This document shows positions 1-8,010 of a DNA stretch of 64,000 nt, one piece after another; the stretch's first letter is position 1, and each line of letters opens with the position of its first letter. A program made the translations under genes and the position numbers. Location of the stretch: assembly GCF_014764445.1 (NCBI RefSeq), contig NZ_CP061721.1, positions 496,001-560,000 of the forward strand. The letters run 5' to 3'. Source of the DNA: Pseudarthrobacter sp. BIM B-2242. Lineage in GTDB: Bacteria; Actinomycetota; Actinomycetes; Actinomycetales; Micrococcaceae. The notes under the pieces are model-generated. The model made no database searches. It was given only the letters and a program-made list of their open reading frames with translations, and was not told where the DNA came from.

Positions 1-188
1 ACGACGAGCTCTTTGCGGCCAGCGACACTGTCTTTTCCCTTCTTGATGATCCCGGGACGGTCCGCGGTTCGGACCTGCTGGGCCGCTACAACGACATTGG
101 CCAGGAAATTGTCCGGCGGACTCCGCTCAGTGAGCTGCTGGACCCGTCGTTCGTGAACCCGCCGGCGGAGAACCAGTCGGTCAGCTGA
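1..188 (+). CDS. C-terminal end of an unidentified protein (partial)
   Basis: The window opens inside a reading frame read from position 3; its last 61 codons are visible before a TGA at 186-188. The fragment is acidic and contains the stretch LLGRYNDIGQEIVRRTPL. Codon use matches the neighbouring genes. I do not recognise a family from this tail, and the gene start lies outside the window. The next gene begins 48 nt downstream from its own promoter-like box, so the two need not share a transcript. Confidence 0.6.
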   Translation, partial: DELFAASDTVFSLLDDPGTVRGSDLLGRYNDIGQEIVRRTPLSELLDPSFVNPPAENQSVS

Positions 189-236
189 CGCGGCTCCGCT
201 TGCGGGGGCGGCTTCCCATATGGCTACGGTAGAGAC

Positions 237-1286
237 GTGCCGTACAGAGAGGAAGCAGAACCGCTGGAACAGCCAGAGCAGCCCGGAATCCACCAAGCCC
301 GGCTGCTGTCGCAAGCGGCTGCCCTCAAGCGTTTTTCACGCCGCGGATTCCTGGCCGGGACAGGTGCCTCCGCCGTACTTGCCGCGGACATGCTCTTCAC
401 CCGGTATGTCCAGGCCGAGCGGCAGGTCAACAGGATCCTGCAGGTCCCGGACGACTTCGCAGACGCCTACTATCCCAACGCCAGCTGGTTCCTGTTCCCG
501 GGCTACAAGACCAGCTGGGAAGAGGCACAGTGGATCCTGAACGCCCTGCGCGGTGCGCTGAACAAGCGGGGCCAGCTTGCCGCCGTCGGGTATTCCAATC
601 AGGGACTGGACATCGACCAGGTGGTAATCGCCGTCATCGAGCACGTCCGTGCGAAGAAGCTCACCAAGCTCTACTTCTACGGCCACAGCTTCGGCGGCAT
701 GGTTGCCACCCAGGTGGCGGCGCGGCTTCGCGAATTCCACGGCGTGGAGGTGGACTTCATCCTGCTCGATTCGAGTCCTTACAGCCGGAGCGACGTGCTG
801 GATGAGAGCTGGTTCGACGGCGTGGTGTTCCTTTATGAGCGCGGCTTCCGGGTGCCCTCGGTGCTGCGCGGCAGCTATGAACTGGGGGAGCGGGTCATCC
901 ACAAGGATGAGCGGACCTGGCGCCAGATCTTCGACCAGACCATGGAACAGCTCTCGCCGATTGCACCCTCCAGCGTGCTGATCCAGTCGGAGTCGGCGTA
1001 CATCTACCACTTCGACGGAAACCGCTTTGTGGACCAGCTGGGCAGCACCCGCATGGCCTACATCGGCAACCCCAGGGACCGCACGGTGCAGTACCAGACG
1101 GCCCGCGACGCATGGTCGGCCGCGTTCGGCCCGCACATGGTGTCCATGGACCGGCAGACCGAAGGAGCCCTCCCGGCCCACGCGAGTCCGGGCTGGAGTC
1201 CCCTGGTGTACCGGCCCATCGTGGAGGGCCTGATGGACGACTTCTTCCCGCTGCCCCGCGGCGGCTCGAAAGTGAGCGTCTTCTAG
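237..1286 (+). CDS. Alpha/beta hydrolase with Tat-like N-terminus
   Basis: A 349-residue protein. Residues 34-50 (SRRGFLAGTGASAVLAA) look like a twin-arginine signal or signal anchor, so the enzyme probably acts outside the cytoplasmic membrane. The nucleophile elbow GHSFGG places the catalytic serine at about residue 151, followed by a strand ending in LLDSSPYSR, as in alpha/beta hydrolases. Substrate is unknown; a lipase or esterase is the likeliest class. The GTG start is chosen because a -10-like TACGGT (225-230) lies exactly 6 nt upstream, a leaderless arrangement. Its TAG stop lies in a CTAG palindrome (1283-1286) that also supplies the stop of the convergent HAD gene. Confidence 0.75.
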   Translation: MPYREEAEPLEQPEQPGIHQARLLSQAAALKRFSRRGFLAGTGASAVLAADMLFTRYVQAERQVNRILQVPDDFADAYYPNASWFLFPGYKTSWEEAQWILNALRGALNKRGQLAAVGYSNQGLDIDQVVIAVIEHVRAKKLTKLYFYGHSFGGMVATQVAARLREFHGVEVDFILLDSSPYSRSDVLDESWFDGVVFLYERGFRVPSVLRGSYELGERVIHKDERTWRQIFDQTMEQLSPIAPSSVLIQSESAYIYHFDGNRFVDQLGSTRMAYIGNPRDRTVQYQTARDAWSAAFGPHMVSMDRQTEGALPAHASPGWSPLVYRPIVEGLMDDFFPLPRGGSKVSVF

Positions 1287-2113
1287 ATCTGGTTCTTCAG
1301 GTCCGCCACGGAATTCAGGACCTGGTTTGGCCGGAACGGGTAGGCGGCAATGTCATTGCGCTGGGTGATGCCGGTGAGCACCAGGACAGTGTGCAAGCCG
1401 GCCTCCATGCCCGCAATGATGTCCGTGTCCATCCGGTCCCCGATCATGGCCGTGGTTTCGGAATGGGCATCGATCTGGTTCATTGCTGACCGGAACATCA
1501 TGGGATTCGGTTTGCCTACGATGTAGGGTTCCCGGCCGGTGGCCTTGGTGATCAGCGCCGCGATGGCCCCCGTGGCAGGCATGGGGCCGTCTTTGGACGG
1601 GCCGGTGGCGTCCGGGTTGGTGGCGATAAAGCGGGCGCCGGCCAGGATCAGCCGGATGGCCATGGTGATGGCCTCAAAGGAATAGGTGCGCGTTTCGCCG
1701 AGCACCACAAAGTCCGGGTCCTGGTCGGTGAGGATAAAGCCCGCCTCGTGCAGCGCCGTCGTCAGCCCTGCCTCCCCGATGGTGTAGGCGCGGTTTCCTG
1801 AGCCGGACCCCCGCACCTGGTCTTTGAGGAACTGGGCGGTGGCCAGGGCGGAGGTCCAGATGTTCTCCTCGGGGATCTCCAGGCCGGAGGCACGCAGCCG
1901 GGCCGCCAGGTCGCGGGGAGTGAAGATGGAGTTGTTGGTCAGCACCAGGAAGCGCTTGGACGTATCCACCCAGCGCTGGATCAGCTCGGCGGCCCCCGGG
2001 ACGGCCTGGTTTTCGTGCACCAGGACGCCGTCCATGTCTGTCAGCCAGCATTCGATCTCCTGGCCGCTGCGGTAAACCGCCGGATTTCCTACTACCTGGT
2101 CTGCTTTTGCCAC
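1283..2113 (-). CDS. HAD-IIA family phosphatase (NagD-like)
   Basis: A 276-residue sugar-phosphatase-like HAD hydrolase. Motif I DMDGVLVHE is close to the N-terminus, motif II is LTNNS, the lysine motif lies near GKPNPMMF, and motif IV is the MIGDRMDTDI stretch. This order, with a cap between motifs II and III, is typical of the NagD/PGP subfamily, which dephosphorylates small phosphometabolites. I prefer the GTG at 2113, which has GGAGG five bases upstream, over the GTG at 2125 that lacks a spaced ribosome site. The gene is convergent with the alpha/beta hydrolase and shares stop-codon bases with it. Physiological substrate is not determinable here. Confidence 0.85.
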   Translation of the reverse strand: MAKADQVVGNPAVYRSGQEIECWLTDMDGVLVHENQAVPGAAELIQRWVDTSKRFLVLTNNSIFTPRDLAARLRASGLEIPEENIWTSALATAQFLKDQVRGSGSGNRAYTIGEAGLTTALHEAGFILTDQDPDFVVLGETRTYSFEAITMAIRLILAGARFIATNPDATGPSKDGPMPATGAIAALITKATGREPYIVGKPNPMMFRSAMNQIDAHSETTAMIGDRMDTDIIAGMEAGLHTVLVLTGITQRNDIAAYPFRPNQVLNSVADLKNQI

Positions 2114-2405
2114 GTCAACCTCCACAAGAAGTGCCTGTTTTCCTGGTCCAGTCTGTCATTCTTTGGGTCCGGCACCTGAGAGGGCGGAGGCGCCATATCG
2201 GTGGCGGCCGGGTGAGGCAGGCGCACCGGGCCACCTCGCCTGTCGGCTAGGCTCGTTGCTGGTACCACGGTGCCCATCGGCTGCGGATCGGGGGATGGCC
2301 GCGGTGGTTTGTTCGTGCCGGCCTGCGCCGGCTGGTCCCCGTCATCGGAAAACACCGGGTGCCGCGCGAACCGCGGATGCCCGCCAGCACCTGAGAGGGA
2401 CCGCC

Positions 2406-3368
2406 ATGAGCAACAACTTCAGCGCGCCGCCGCCGCCACACAGGGATGCAGCGGGCAACCCGCTGCCTCCGGAGCAGGGCCTGCAAAACTGGCAGAATCC
2501 GCAGCCCCCGCACAGCAAAAAGAACCTGTTCATCGTCCTCGGCAGTATTGCCGCCGCGGTGATCGTTGCCCTCGTCGCCGTCTTCGTATGGGTGATTCCC
2601 ACTTTCGCCACACCGCGGGGTGCGGACGATCCCGCTCCCGTGCCAACGTCCGGCGCAGCGGAGGAAAGCGCTGCTCCGGAAGATTCAACGCCGGAGGATG
2701 CGGCGCCGTCGGACGCTGCCGCATCGGAGGAGGTGCCCGCCGGGGCCTTCGCACTCCCGCCCGGCTGGGCCGATCTGCAGGGGCCCGCGAACATTCCTGC
2801 CGAAGGTGACCCGCTGTTCAGCCGCTTTGTCACCGGCGAGTCGTCCTTCCAGTACCTCGCCGCCTGGACAGGCGATGACACGTTCGGGATCACCACCGAC
2901 CCCGTCTCCGGCACCCCCATGCAGCAGAAAGCACAGGGTACCGAGGAACGGGACGGGGACGGCATCGCGCTCGCATTCGCCTTCTTCGCCGAGGCCGAAG
3001 AGGGCAAACACGGCAAGGAACCCGCCAAGGTCCGGGCCGCCATCCAAGAGATTGAAGCCAAGTTCACGGCCATGCCGGCCGCCGAACTGCCGCAGCACCT
3101 CGTGGGCCACAAGTGCACCGGCAACTTCGAAACCACCACCCCGGAAATCCGCGAGTTCCGCCGGACCGAGGCGGTTGTCATCGGCTTTGCCTGCCTCAAC
3201 GCCCGCGGCGAGACCATCCAGGCAGTGAACCTCTTCAGCGTCACGCCCTGGGGCACCCCGCAGATGGTGGGCGTCAGCGGACACTCGACCTACTGGAATG
3301 AAAACCCGGAACTGCTCGAGAAGATCGCCAACTCCTACCGCGCCAACCGCTGGAAGCTGGGCGGCTGA
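2406..3368 (+). CDS. Single-pass membrane protein, function unknown
   Basis: A 320-residue protein. A proline-rich cytoplasmic segment (residues 1-38) precedes one hydrophobic helix at about 41-62, then an acidic Pro/Ala/Ser/Glu-rich linker (about 70-115) and a folded extracytoplasmic domain of about 200 residues containing two cysteines. This resembles actinobacterial anchored proteins of unknown role. The ATG is supported by GAGAGGGA six bases upstream; the open frame extends further 5' but without a ribosome site. I recognise no catalytic motif. It is followed after 19 bp by the SpoU methyltransferase, which has its own leaderless promoter. Confidence 0.75.
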   Translation: MSNNFSAPPPPHRDAAGNPLPPEQGLQNWQNPQPPHSKKNLFIVLGSIAAAVIVALVAVFVWVIPTFATPRGADDPAPVPTSGAAEESAAPEDSTPEDAAPSDAAASEEVPAGAFALPPGWADLQGPANIPAEGDPLFSRFVTGESSFQYLAAWTGDDTFGITTDPVSGTPMQQKAQGTEERDGDGIALAFAFFAEAEEGKHGKEPAKVRAAIQEIEAKFTAMPAAELPQHLVGHKCTGNFETTTPEIREFRRTEAVVIGFACLNARGETIQAVNLFSVTPWGTPQMVGVSGHSTYWNENPELLEKIANSYRANRWKLGG

Positions 3369-3387
3369 CCCCGGCTAGAGTTGGAGG

Positions 3388-4065
3388 GTGACTGACCACC
3401 CCCAAAAGCCCCCGCTGCCCGTTCCGCCGCCTGAGGAGGAATACGCGCCAAAGCCGGAGGTCGGCGTCGGGCCCTGGGACGGCGATCTGCCCGAAGGTGA
3501 CCACTGGGACCATGAACTGCTGGCGGACGGCGACCGGCGCAACGTGGTGGACCAGTACCGCTACTGGAAGCACGACGCGATCGTGGCGGACCTCGATTCC
3601 AAGCGGCACAACTTCCACATTGCCATCGAAAACTGGCAGCATGACATGAATATCGGCACGGTGGTGCGCACCGCCAACGCGTTCCTCGCCAAGGAAGTCC
3701 ACATCATCGGACGACGCCGGTGGAACAGGCGCGGGGCCATGGTCACCGACCGCTACCAGCATGTCCGTCACCACCCCACCGTGGAGGACTTCGTGGCGTG
3801 GGCACAGGGCGAAGGGCTGGCCATCATCGGCATCGACATCTTCCCGGACTCTGTGCCACTGGAAACCTACGAACTGCCCAAGGACTGCGTGCTGGTGTTC
3901 GGCCAGGAGGGCCCCGGGCTCACTCCCGAAGTCCATGACGCCGCCCTGGCCACCCTGTCCATTGAGCAGTTCGGCTCCACCCGGTCCATCAACGCAGCGT
4001 CGGCGGCCGCGATCGCCATGCACGCCTGGATCCGCCGGCACGTGTTCAACCAGCACGTTTCCTAG
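3388..4065 (+). CDS. TrmH/SpoU family RNA 2'-O-methyltransferase
   Basis: A 225-residue SPOUT-fold methyltransferase. Motif 1 is NIGTVVRTANAF (about residues 88-99), motif 2 is VFGQEGPGL and motif 3 is the C-terminal SINAASAAAIAMHAW segment; together they build the knotted S-adenosylmethionine site. The N-terminal 50 residues are proline-rich and not part of the fold. The family methylates ribose in tRNA or rRNA; the target base cannot be told from sequence. The GTG start follows TAGAGT (3376-3381) by exactly 6 nt, which suggests a leaderless transcript rather than use of the GGAGG directly abutting the start. Confidence 0.85.
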   Translation: MTDHPQKPPLPVPPPEEEYAPKPEVGVGPWDGDLPEGDHWDHELLADGDRRNVVDQYRYWKHDAIVADLDSKRHNFHIAIENWQHDMNIGTVVRTANAFLAKEVHIIGRRRWNRRGAMVTDRYQHVRHHPTVEDFVAWAQGEGLAIIGIDIFPDSVPLETYELPKDCVLVFGQEGPGLTPEVHDAALATLSIEQFGSTRSINAASAAAIAMHAWIRRHVFNQHVS

Positions 4066-4162
4066 CCGCTCTTCCGCGCGCGAGGTGACATTTCGGCGAG
4101 GCCGCAAGCGAAAGTGTTACCGGTGTGCGTGACCGGAAACACTGCGGATGCGGAGAAATGGC

Positions 4163-4168
4163 TAGGAT
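4163..4168 (+). promoter_or_regulatory. Candidate -10 box for fba
   Basis: TAGGAT lies 70 nt upstream of the fba ATG in the 172-bp gap after the methyltransferase gene. No good -35 is visible. Just upstream, 4114-4142 holds an imperfect inverted repeat (GTGTTaCCGGT, 7-nt spacer, ACCGGaAACAC) that could bind a regulator or form a hairpin after the preceding gene. Confidence 0.35.
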
Positions 4169-4237
4169 GGTGGCTAGCCGTAAGAGGTCTACTCCAGGGT
4201 CACAACCCACAGACGAAAACTCAGCATAGGAGTCAGC

Positions 4238-5257
4238 ATGCCCATTGCAACCCCAGAGATCTACTCCGAGATGATTGACCGTGCCAAGGCCGGCGGCTAT
4301 GCGTTCCCGGCCGTCAATGTCACGTCCTCGCAGACGCTGAACGCCGCACTGCGCGGCTTCGCTGAGGCCGAGTCCGACGGCATTGTCCAGGTCTCCACCG
4401 GCGGTGCCGCGTACTGGTCCGGCGCCGCGACGAAGGACATGGTGGCCGGTTCGCTCGGCTTCGCCGCGTTCGCCCGCGAGGTGGCCAAGAACTACGGCGT
4501 CAACATCGCCCTGCACACGGACCACTGCCCCAAGGACAAGTTGGACGGTTTTGTCCTGCCGCTGCTGGCAGCATCGGAGGCCGAGGTCAAGGCCGGCCGG
4601 AACCCGATCTTCAACTCGCACATGTGGGACGGCTCGCACGAGCCGCTCAACGAGAACCTGAGCACCGCGCGGGAGCTGCTGGAGCGCACGGCCGCCGCGA
4701 AGATGATTCTCGAGGTTGAGATCGGGATTGTCGGGGGCGAGGAAGACGGTGTGGAGAACGCGATCAACGACAAGCTGTACACCACTGTTGAGGATGCGCT
4801 GGCCACGATTGAGGCGCTCGGTGCCGGGGAGAACGGCCGCTACATCACGGCCCTGACGTTCGGGAACGTGCACGGTGTGTACAAGCCCGGCGGGGTGAAG
4901 CTGCGTCCGGAGATCCTGAAGGACATCCAGGCCCAGGTGGGTGCGAAGCTCGGCAAGGACAGCCCGTTTGACTTGGTGTTCCACGGCGGGTCCGGGTCCT
5001 CGGACCAGGAGATCGCGGACGCCGTGTCCTACGGTGTGATCAAGATGAACATCGATACCGACACCCAGTACGCGTACACGCGTCCTGTGGTGGATCACAT
5101 GTTCCGCAACTACGACGGCGTGCTGAAGGTGGACGGTGAAGTGGGCAACAAGAAGCTCTACGATCCGCGCGTCTGGGGCGCCTCCGCCGAAGCCGGACTG
5201 TCCGCCCGTGTGGTCGAAGCCACCAAGCAGCTCGGTTCCGCCGGAAAGACGTTCTAG
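4238..5257 (+). CDS. fba: Class II fructose-1,6-bisphosphate aldolase
   Basis: A 339-residue zinc-dependent aldolase that interconverts fructose 1,6-bisphosphate with dihydroxyacetone phosphate and glyceraldehyde 3-phosphate in glycolysis and gluconeogenesis. The ALHTDHCPKD motif supplies the catalytic Asp95 and zinc ligand His96; the later GGEEDGV and VFHGGSGSS segments carry further zinc and phosphate ligands. Length fits the actinobacterial FbaA type. GGAGTCAGC precedes the ATG. The DUF3151 gene starts 1 nt after the stop, the usual actinobacterial arrangement, so the two are cotranscribed. Confidence 0.96.
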   Translation: MPIATPEIYSEMIDRAKAGGYAFPAVNVTSSQTLNAALRGFAEAESDGIVQVSTGGAAYWSGAATKDMVAGSLGFAAFAREVAKNYGVNIALHTDHCPKDKLDGFVLPLLAASEAEVKAGRNPIFNSHMWDGSHEPLNENLSTARELLERTAAAKMILEVEIGIVGGEEDGVENAINDKLYTTVEDALATIEALGAGENGRYITALTFGNVHGVYKPGGVKLRPEILKDIQAQVGAKLGKDSPFDLVFHGGSGSSDQEIADAVSYGVIKMNIDTDTQYAYTRPVVDHMFRNYDGVLKVDGEVGNKKLYDPRVWGASAEAGLSARVVEATKQLGSAGKTF

Positions 5258-5258
5258 T

Positions 5259-5681
5259 ATGTCCGACGAGTTTCGCAAGAACCTGATGGGCCCCGAGCCC
5301 ACCCTCCTTCCTGCGGAGACCGAGGTTTACCAGCACCTGGCCCTGGGCCAGGAGGCACTTGACCTGGTGGAGAAGCACCCCACCTCGTCGCTGTTGTGGG
5401 CCATCCTGGCGGAAGAGGCGTGGGCCGAAGGCCGTACCATCGATTCCTACGCCTACTCGCGCGTCGGCTACCACCGCGGGCTCGACTCGCTGCGCCGCAA
5501 CGGCTGGCGCGGCGTGGGCCCCATCCCGTGGGAGCACGAACCCAACCGCGGCTTCCTGCGGGCGCTCTACTCGCTCGGCCGTGCATCAGCAGCCATCGGC
5601 GAAGCCGAGGAACCGGAGCGCATCGAGAAGTTCCTGAACGACTCGGACCCGGCCGCGAAAGCAGCCATCGAGGCCTCATAG
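5259..5681 (+). CDS. DUF3151 family protein
   Basis: A 140-residue helical protein. It contains the family-typical segments SSLLWAILAEEAWAEG and SYAYSRVGYHRGLDSLRRNG, followed by RGFLRALYSLGRAS. DUF3151 proteins are found in actinobacteria next to fba and have no established function. The ATG at 5259 lies one base after the fba stop, so it is probably translated by reinitiation. A strong hairpin follows the gene. Cytoplasmic, with no signal peptide or membrane helix. Confidence 0.85.
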   Translation: MSDEFRKNLMGPEPTLLPAETEVYQHLALGQEALDLVEKHPTSSLLWAILAEEAWAEGRTIDSYAYSRVGYHRGLDSLRRNGWRGVGPIPWEHEPNRGFLRALYSLGRASAAIGEAEEPERIEKFLNDSDPAAKAAIEAS

Positions 5682-5707
5682 CCTGGACAGCAAGGCGGTT
5701 AAAGTGC

Positions 5708-5753
5708 GACGGCGGGCGGTTACCTTTCGGAAGAAAGGTGACCGCCCGCCGTC
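5708..5753. terminator. Bidirectional hairpin terminator
   Basis: A 21-bp inverted repeat with one mismatch (arms 5708-5728 and 5733-5753) around a 4-nt loop lies between the convergent DUF3151 and glycosylase-like genes. It has no long U tract, so it may stop both transcripts or protect 3' ends. Confidence 0.7.
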
Positions 5754-5770
5754 GTCTGCGCCGGGTTAAG

Positions 5771-6406
5771 TCAGCTGGCAGCTTTCGCGAGGCCGGTGCG
5801 GGCCATGGCGTCTGCATAGGCGACCCGCATTTCCTCGAGGTACTGCTCCTGGCGGGCCGGTGTGCCGGCGAATGCGCGGCCGCTCAGCGAGCGGACCTTG
5901 TAAGTCTTCAGGCCGCGGCGCCAGATCATGGGGACCTCGGTCTTCAGGAGCAGGTTGGCCAGGCGGTTGGCTTCGGTGCCGTGGGCAACAATGACCGAGG
6001 CGCGGGGAACCAAAGCCAGGAACTTGAGCAGCGGCTTCAGACCGGAAGAGATCTGGTCCGGCGTGAACTTGCCGTTGAGCTCGCCCGGGGTGTGCCACGG
6101 GTGGACGTTCCACGGCATCACAAATTCCGGACGCAGGCCCAGCTTCCACTGAATGCCGAGCATGCGGGTGGCGGCGTCGTCGTCGCCGGCGGTGATGAAG
6201 CCGGACGGGTCGGCCTCGCCGATGTTGGAGTAGAGGCTGATGATGCGGCACTCGTCCACGTCGTGCATGGGGTCGACGTAGGGGACCTGGGTGTGGGGCT
6301 TGACGCTCTGCAGGGAATCGCACAGCTCGTTGACGGCGGCGACGTTGGGCTCGTAACGGCGGCTCATGAGCTGTTCACGGAAAGATTCGGGGGCCAGGGC
6401 TGTCAT
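5771..6406 (-). CDS. Uracil-DNA glycosylase superfamily protein
   Basis: A 211-residue protein whose central part has the look of the uracil-DNA glycosylase fold: VMPWNVHPWH sits where the uracil pocket motif is expected, and SVIVAHGTEANRLANLLL resembles the second motif. If correct it removes deaminated or damaged bases in base-excision repair. The active-site Asp of classical family-1 enzymes is not evident, so the substrate is uncertain. I choose ATG 6406 because AGGAGA lies 11 nt upstream; an in-frame ATG at 6445 would put that site inside the gene. It is convergent with DUF3151. Confidence 0.6.
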   Translation of the reverse strand: MTALAPESFREQLMSRRYEPNVAAVNELCDSLQSVKPHTQVPYVDPMHDVDECRIISLYSNIGEADPSGFITAGDDDAATRMLGIQWKLGLRPEFVMPWNVHPWHTPGELNGKFTPDQISSGLKPLLKFLALVPRASVIVAHGTEANRLANLLLKTEVPMIWRRGLKTYKVRSLSGRAFAGTPARQEQYLEEMRVAYADAMARTGLAKAAS

Positions 6407-6714
6407 GAAGTGAAGTGTCTCCTGCGGGGCTCGGTGCTGCGCCAATCCGGAAAATGGGCGCGGGGAGGCGCAGCCATTCCAGGATGGTTTTGAAATGTGG
6501 TGTGGACCGATTCCTAGTCGATCTATATCAGTCTATCAAGTCCCGCAAAGCGAAACGCCGGTGTATGAATGGTTTAATCCGTATCGGCGTCAGCCGCAAA
6601 CTAGTCACGGACATTGACTTAATCCGTATAGCTTGGTTGGCTGCTGTCACAGTTCGCAACAGAGATTGTGTGGCTGGTTCGCACCCTACTTGCACTCGAA
6701 AGAGGTAACGCCCC
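6407..6714. other. Divergent intergenic region with an 11-bp direct repeat
   Basis: This 308-bp gap separates the glycosylase-like gene and the M14 carboxypeptidase. It is AT-rich between 6500 and 6640. The sequence TTAATCCGTAT occurs twice on the plus strand, at 6574-6584 and 6619-6629, starts 45 bp apart. A TTGACT at 6614-6619 overlaps the second copy, so the repeats could be operator sites near the carboxypeptidase promoter. I see no RNA gene or credible reading frame here. Confidence 0.45.
6511..6539 (-). promoter_or_regulatory. Candidate promoter for the glycosylase-like gene
   Basis: On the minus strand TTGATA (6534-6539) and TAGGAA (6511-6516) are separated by 17 nt, about 105 nt upstream of the 6406 start. 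The surrounding 6510-6640 stretch is clearly AT-richer than its neighbours, as expected for a divergent promoter region. Confidence 0.4.
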
Positions 6715-7779
6715 GTGAAGCAAACTCTGGCAACCTTGAAGACGCTCGCCGTTTCCGGAGCATTGGCCTTGGCGGCGGTGGCCGCGCCGGCGCCGTTGGC
6801 GAACGCCGTGGGCGAAGGGCCCAACTATGACGGCAACGGCCAGATCACCACGTCCAAACTGGCCACCTATGACCAGATGGTCACCTTCCTGCAAGACCAG
6901 GACGCCCGCCAATCCGCCATGGAACTGGAAGTGATCGGCCAGACCGTCAAAGGCCGGGATATTCATCTGGTGAAGTACCTGTCGGATCCGGCCAAGCCCA
7001 CCATCCTCTATCTGACCCAGCAGCACGGCAACGAGCAACTCACCACCGAGGGTGCCCTGGAATTCGTCAAGCACCTCGGGACCGGAAAATCGGCGGACAT
7101 TCTCGGCGGGGTGAACGTCCTTATCGTTCCCATGCTCAACGCCGACGGTGCGATGGGAGACGTCAACTTCCCGCTTGATGACTATCTGGCTAAGGGCGAC
7201 CGCAACATGACGCGGTACAACGCCGAGGAAGTGGACCTGAACCGGGACCATGTGGCCAAGGTTCAGCCCGAGACGCAGGCGCTGCACAACAACGTGATGA
7301 CCAAGTACAAGATTGACTACATGATTGACCTTCACCACCAAGGCATCAGAAGCGAGCGCGACGGGAAACTGGTCTCCGGGTCCATCCTGTACCCAACTAC
7401 CCCCAACGCCGATCCCGCTGTTGTGGACAAGTCCAAACAGCTGGGTGCCGTGGTGTTCAATAACGTTGACTCCACCGGCTGGGGCCACTTGGGCAAGTAC
7501 GTCGGCGGCAGCGCCGAGACAATCAGCCGCAACGGCATCGCAGTGGAGTACGGTATCGCCACCCTGCTCTTCGAAATGCGGGGCATGTCGGATCATTACC
7601 TGGATGGCTACGCCCTCGGTCTCCGCAGCAACGGTTACCTCATCAAACAGACAGTGACCACGCTGACGGCCACGGCTGCGGCCATCGCAGATGGGTCCAT
7701 TGCCGACGCCGACACCTCCTTCTGGGACAGCCTGGCCACCCAAACGTCCCGGCCGGGCGAGGAAGCCGACAGCGAGTAG
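6715..7779 (+). CDS. Secreted M14 family zinc carboxypeptidase
   Basis: A 354-residue exported metallopeptidase. Residues 1-31 form a Sec signal peptide ending in PLANA. Zinc ligands are His104 and Glu107 (QQHGNEQ) and His207 (DLHHQG); the family landmark VDLNRDH is at about 173-179, and the catalytic glutamate is probably Glu287 (LLFEMRG). M14 enzymes remove C-terminal residues from peptides or act on amidated or cell-wall peptides; the exact substrate is not clear. AGAGGTAA precedes the GTG start. A hairpin follows the stop. It stands alone, divergent from the DNA-repair-like gene. Confidence 0.85.
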   Translation: MKQTLATLKTLAVSGALALAAVAAPAPLANAVGEGPNYDGNGQITTSKLATYDQMVTFLQDQDARQSAMELEVIGQTVKGRDIHLVKYLSDPAKPTILYLTQQHGNEQLTTEGALEFVKHLGTGKSADILGGVNVLIVPMLNADGAMGDVNFPLDDYLAKGDRNMTRYNAEEVDLNRDHVAKVQPETQALHNNVMTKYKIDYMIDLHHQGIRSERDGKLVSGSILYPTTPNADPAVVDKSKQLGAVVFNNVDSTGWGHLGKYVGGSAETISRNGIAVEYGIATLLFEMRGMSDHYLDGYALGLRSNGYLIKQTVTTLTATAAAIADGSIADADTSFWDSLATQTSRPGEEADSE

Positions 7780-7785
7780 TGCCTG

Positions 7786-7820
7786 CCCGTGGTCCTTTGT
7801 CGCTCACGAAGGGCCACGGG
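7786..7820 (+). terminator. Hairpin after the M14 peptidase gene
   Basis: A 13-bp stem with two mismatched positions (7786-7798 with 7808-7820) around a 9-nt loop follows the stop by 6 nt. No U tract is present. Confidence 0.6.
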
Positions 7821-7853
7821 ACGCCTCCTGAATGGAGAAAGTCTGTGATCGGC

Positions 7854-7859
7854 TAAACT
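7854..7859 (+). promoter_or_regulatory. Candidate -10 box for purA
   Basis: TAAACT lies 151 nt upstream of the purA ATG, in a 231-bp gap that otherwise holds only the peptidase terminator and GC-rich leader. The -35 region is not convincing. The long leader may carry regulation, but I recognise no riboswitch in it. Confidence 0.3.
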
Positions 7860-8010
7860 TGGGTGGTAAGAGCCCCGGAACTCTTGCGTGGCCGGCCGCC
7901 GTCGCGGTCCGGACGGGCGTTGCCTCCGGGGCATTCTCATGAACGGCGCCGCACCGGATCTGCCATTCGGTGGACAAACTGTGCGGCCCGAACGAATGGG
8001 GGAGGATCCC

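Noticed and set aside
4046..5302. Long open frame antisense to fba
   Set aside because: Typical GC-rich shadow of a highly expressed gene; low-complexity translation with no family pattern, no ribosome site.
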